Shown here: positions 14,395-15,999 of the stretch, piece after piece
Position numbering within the stretch: the first letter of the stretch is position 1
Layout of the letters: the number at the start of each line of letters is the position of its first letter
Source: Lentimicrobiaceae bacterium
Lineage (GTDB): Bacteria; Bacteroidota; Bacteroidia; Bacteroidales; Lentimicrobiaceae
Reading direction: 5' to 3'
Assembly (NCBI GenBank): GCA_028697695.1
Contig: JAQVEI010000009.1
Span: 1 to 15,999, forward strand
Length of the DNA stretch: 15,999 bases
Program-made: the position numbers and the translations under genes
The notes under the pieces: model-generated
What the model saw: the letters and a program-made list of their open reading frames with translations, nothing else
Database searches by the model: none
What the model was told of the DNA's origin: nothing

Positions 14395-15684
14395 CTATTT
14401 ACCTATAAGCAGGTAATAATTTTTCTTTCCTTTTTGAATCAGTATATATTTCCCGTTTAGCAACTGGGCGGGTTTTACGATAAAGCCCTCAGCGACTTTG
14501 GCTTTATTAACCTGCACCCCACCGTCCTTAAGCATGCGTCTTGCTTCGCCCTTTGATGAGAATATAGATGTTTTTTCGGCTACCAGCTCTGTAACATCAA
14601 GGCCGGCTTCAAGTTCATTCAGTTCAATTTCAAACTGTGGGACGCCTTCAAATACCGAAAGTAAAGTATCTTCATCCAGTTTATGTAAGGCATCAGCTGT
14701 GCCTTTCCCGAAAAGAATTTCGGAGGCATCCAGGGCCGCCTGAAAGTCATCGGCAGAGTGTATTCTGATTGTCAGGTCTTTGGCCAAAGCTTTCTGCAGC
14801 AAACGCAGGTGAGGAGCTGCCTGATGTTCTGTAATCATGGCTTCCACCTCTTCTTTGGTAAAGAGCGTGAATATGCGGATATATTTTTCCGCGTCTTCAT
14901 CGGAAGTATTCAGCCAGAACTGATAAAACTTATACGGGGATGTTCTTGCGGGGTCGAGCCAAACATTTCCCGATTCGGTTTTGCCAAATTTACCGCCATC
15001 TGACTTGGTAATCAGCGGGCAGGTGAGTGCAAATGCTTCCCCTCCGGTTTTACGTCGAATTAATTCTGTACCGGTGGTAATGTTGCCCCATTGATCAGAA
15101 CCACCCATCTGTAACTTGCAGTTGTGGTGTTGATAGAGATGTAAGAAATCGTAGCCCTGCACCAACTGATAGGTAAACTCGGTAAACGACATGCCATCGC
15201 CGGCTTCACCACTCAGGCGTTTTTTTACCGAATCCTTGGCCATCATGTAATTCACTGTTATATGTTTGCCTACTTCACGGATAAAACTCAGAAAGGAAAA
15301 ATCCTTCATCCAGTCGTAATTATTTACCATTACAGCCTGGTTGGGCGCATCGGTTTCAAAATCCAGAAGCTTCATCAATTGCTGCTTCAGACACTCCTGA
15401 TTGTGTCTCAATGTGGACTCATCCAGCAGATTACGCTCCTGCGACTTTCCGGAGGGGTCACCTATCATACCGGTGGCACCACCCACCAACACAATGGGTT
15501 TGTGCCCGCTTTGCTGAAGGTGTTTGAGCATCATTACCCCTACAAGATGCCCAATATGAAGCGAATCGGCCGTGGGATCGATGCCCACGTAGGCTGATAT
15601 CATCTCCTTTTCCAATATAGTTTCGGTACCCGGCATCATGGTATGTACCATGCCACGCCAGGTGAGTTCTTCAACAAAATTCAT
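14395..15684 (-). CDS. tyrS: Tyrosyl-tRNA synthetase
   Basis: Class I synthetase charging tRNA-Tyr, cytoplasmic, 429 residues (normal for the bacterial TyrRS). Seen: YVGIDPTADSLHIGHL with the HIGH motif at 43-46, GGATGMIGDPSGK, the tyrosine/ATP site YQLVQGYDFLHLY and GGSDQWGNI (194-202), the KMSKS equivalent KFGKT at 232-236, and a C-terminal S4 RNA-binding domain from about residue 362 (SSKGEARRMLKDGGVQVN). The start is fixed by a promoter 17 bases upstream. It is a single-gene unit in opposite orientation to purN. No T-box or other leader control is possible with the predicted leader of about a dozen bases. Confidence 0.96.
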   Translation of the reverse strand: MNFVEELTWRGMVHTMMPGTETILEKEMISAYVGIDPTADSLHIGHLVGVMMLKHLQQSGHKPIVLVGGATGMIGDPSGKSQERNLLDESTLRHNQECLKQQLMKLLDFETDAPNQAVMVNNYDWMKDFSFLSFIREVGKHITVNYMMAKDSVKKRLSGEAGDGMSFTEFTYQLVQGYDFLHLYQHHNCKLQMGGSDQWGNITTGTELIRRKTGGEAFALTCPLITKSDGGKFGKTESGNVWLDPARTSPYKFYQFWLNTSDEDAEKYIRIFTLFTKEEVEAMITEHQAAPHLRLLQKALAKDLTIRIHSADDFQAALDASEILFGKGTADALHKLDEDTLLSVFEGVPQFEIELNELEAGLDVTELVAEKTSIFSSKGEARRMLKDGGVQVNKAKVAEGFIVKPAQLLNGKYILIQKGKKNYYLLIGK

Positions 15685-15700
15685 CTGTAAATATTTTCGG

Positions 15701-15732
15701 CAAAGTTACGTTTATCACCTCAATTCACCAAA
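15701..15732 (-). promoter_or_regulatory. Promoter of tyrS
   Basis: Minus strand: TTTG (15729-15732), 20 bases, then TAACTTTG (15701-15708), matching both Bacteroidota boxes at ideal spacing. The start near 15697 gives a leader of about 12 bases. Confidence 0.65.
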
Positions 15733-15742
15733 AAGAGCCTGA

Positions 15743-15784
15743 TGGGCAGCATAGTCCGGGTCAGAATACATCTAAACCTGCCCA
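15743..15784. repeat. Inverted repeat TGGGCAG / CTGCCCA
   Basis: A seven-base perfect inverted repeat (15743-15749 and 15778-15784) around a 28-base loop, in the gap between tyrS and the next gene, ending two bases before a small ORF. It could be a stem-loop in a leader or small RNA, or chance. Confidence 0.3.
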
Positions 15785-15785
15785 A

Positions 15786-15851
15786 ATGAGTAAAGCCGCA
15801 GCCGGTAAGAAAAAACAGTCTGCTTTCGCCATTAATCTAAATTACTTCTAA
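15786..15851 (+). CDS. Possible 21-residue peptide
   Basis: An ATG-initiated ORF of 21 codons (MSKAAAGKKK, then a hydrophobic end FAINLNYF). It lies in the 218-base gap between tyrS and the partial gene. It has no TAnnTTTG box in front and no recognisable family. The basic start and aromatic end look less random than most shadow ORFs, but the evidence is thin. It could equally be a gene remnant. Confidence 0.15.
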   Translation: MSKAAAGKKKQSAFAINLNYF

Positions 15852-15887
15852 ATAAGCCATTGGCATATAGAACATGGTGTAAAACCC

Positions 15888-15895
15888 TAATTTTG
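15888..15895 (+). promoter_or_regulatory. Predicted -7 box of the partial membrane-protein gene
   Basis: TAATTTTG fits TAnnTTTG and ends seven bases before the ATG at 15903, so the transcript would be nearly leaderless. It overlaps the second copy of the palindrome TTTGCCGGCAAA. Confidence 0.5.
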
Positions 15896-15903
15896 CCGGC
15901 AAA
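15892..15903. repeat. Palindrome TTTGCCGGCAAA, copy 2
   Basis: Identical to the purN-promoter copy at 13670-13681. The 18 bases from the -7 box through the following ATG differ at one position between the two sites. Confidence 0.6.
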
Positions 15904-15999
15904 TGAAAAAAGCCGTTTTACATATTGTCAGCAGACTGCTAACCCTCCTTATGCTTGGGCTGGTATTGATGCTGGTTGGCAACCGGGCTTTATTCACTC
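15903..15999 (+). CDS. N-terminus of a membrane or exported protein (cut by window edge)
   Basis: Only 32 codons are present. They start MKKAVLHIVSRLL, followed by a leucine/methionine-rich hydrophobic helix (about 11-26) and then GNRALFT. This is a signal anchor or first membrane helix. The start is supported by a -7 box and palindrome immediately upstream. The opening is reminiscent of Bacteroidota multi-pass membrane proteins such as LTA-synthase-like sulfatases, but too little is visible to assign a family. Confidence 0.55.
   Translation, partial: MKKAVLHIVSRLLTLLMLGLVLMLVGNRALFT

Overview
The window looks like a chromosomal segment of an anaerobic or facultative member of the Bacteroidota, probably of the Bacteroidales/Marinilabiliales type. 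This rests on Bacteroidota-type promoters (a -7 box TAnnTTTG, sometimes with a TTTG -33 box) in front of most transcription units, the lack of clear Shine-Dalgarno sequences, a LeuRS with the Bacteroidota-specific N-terminal region, and a Crp/Fnr protein of a type common in Bacteroidales. No tRNA, rRNA, CRISPR array or insertion sequence was recognised.

Left part (78-6364, minus strand): an eight-gene operon. Transcription runs from a small DsrE-family protein through a DsrE2-like protein, TusA, an MvhD/FlpD-type iron-sulfur protein, a QmoA-like flavoprotein, a full-length HdrA/QmoB-like flavoprotein and a 92-residue winged-helix protein to a QmoC-like membrane protein (HdrC-type [4Fe-4S] domain plus b-type membrane domain). 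Most junctions are tight or overlapping. The first three genes encode sulfur-carrier or sulfurtransferase-type proteins and the rest encode a quinone- or membrane-linked Hdr-like electron-transfer complex. There is no HdrB, AprAB, Sat or DsrAB in the window, so neither methanogenesis nor classical sulfate reduction explains it. My reading (inference) is that persulfide sulfur passed along DsrE/DsrE2/TusA is coupled to a Qmo/Hdr-type redox complex at the membrane. This is the best candidate for an under-described system here.

Control region (6365-6592): the operon and a divergent FNR-type regulator gene (6593-7270) share it. It holds a perfect TGTGA-N6-TCACA operator between the two -7 boxes, which suggests that this regulator or a relative controls both sides.

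Middle (7338-10229): a nucleoside-recognition/gate membrane protein, an exported isoaspartyl peptidase/L-asparaginase and a TauE/SafE-type permease.

Right part (10341-15999): leuS, purN and tyrS, then the first 32 codons of a membrane or exported protein running off the edge. The leuS product carries an in-frame insertion of about 105 residues that looks like a DUF559/Vsr-type PD-(D/E)XK nuclease domain just ahead of the KMSKS region. This is the second notable feature of the window.
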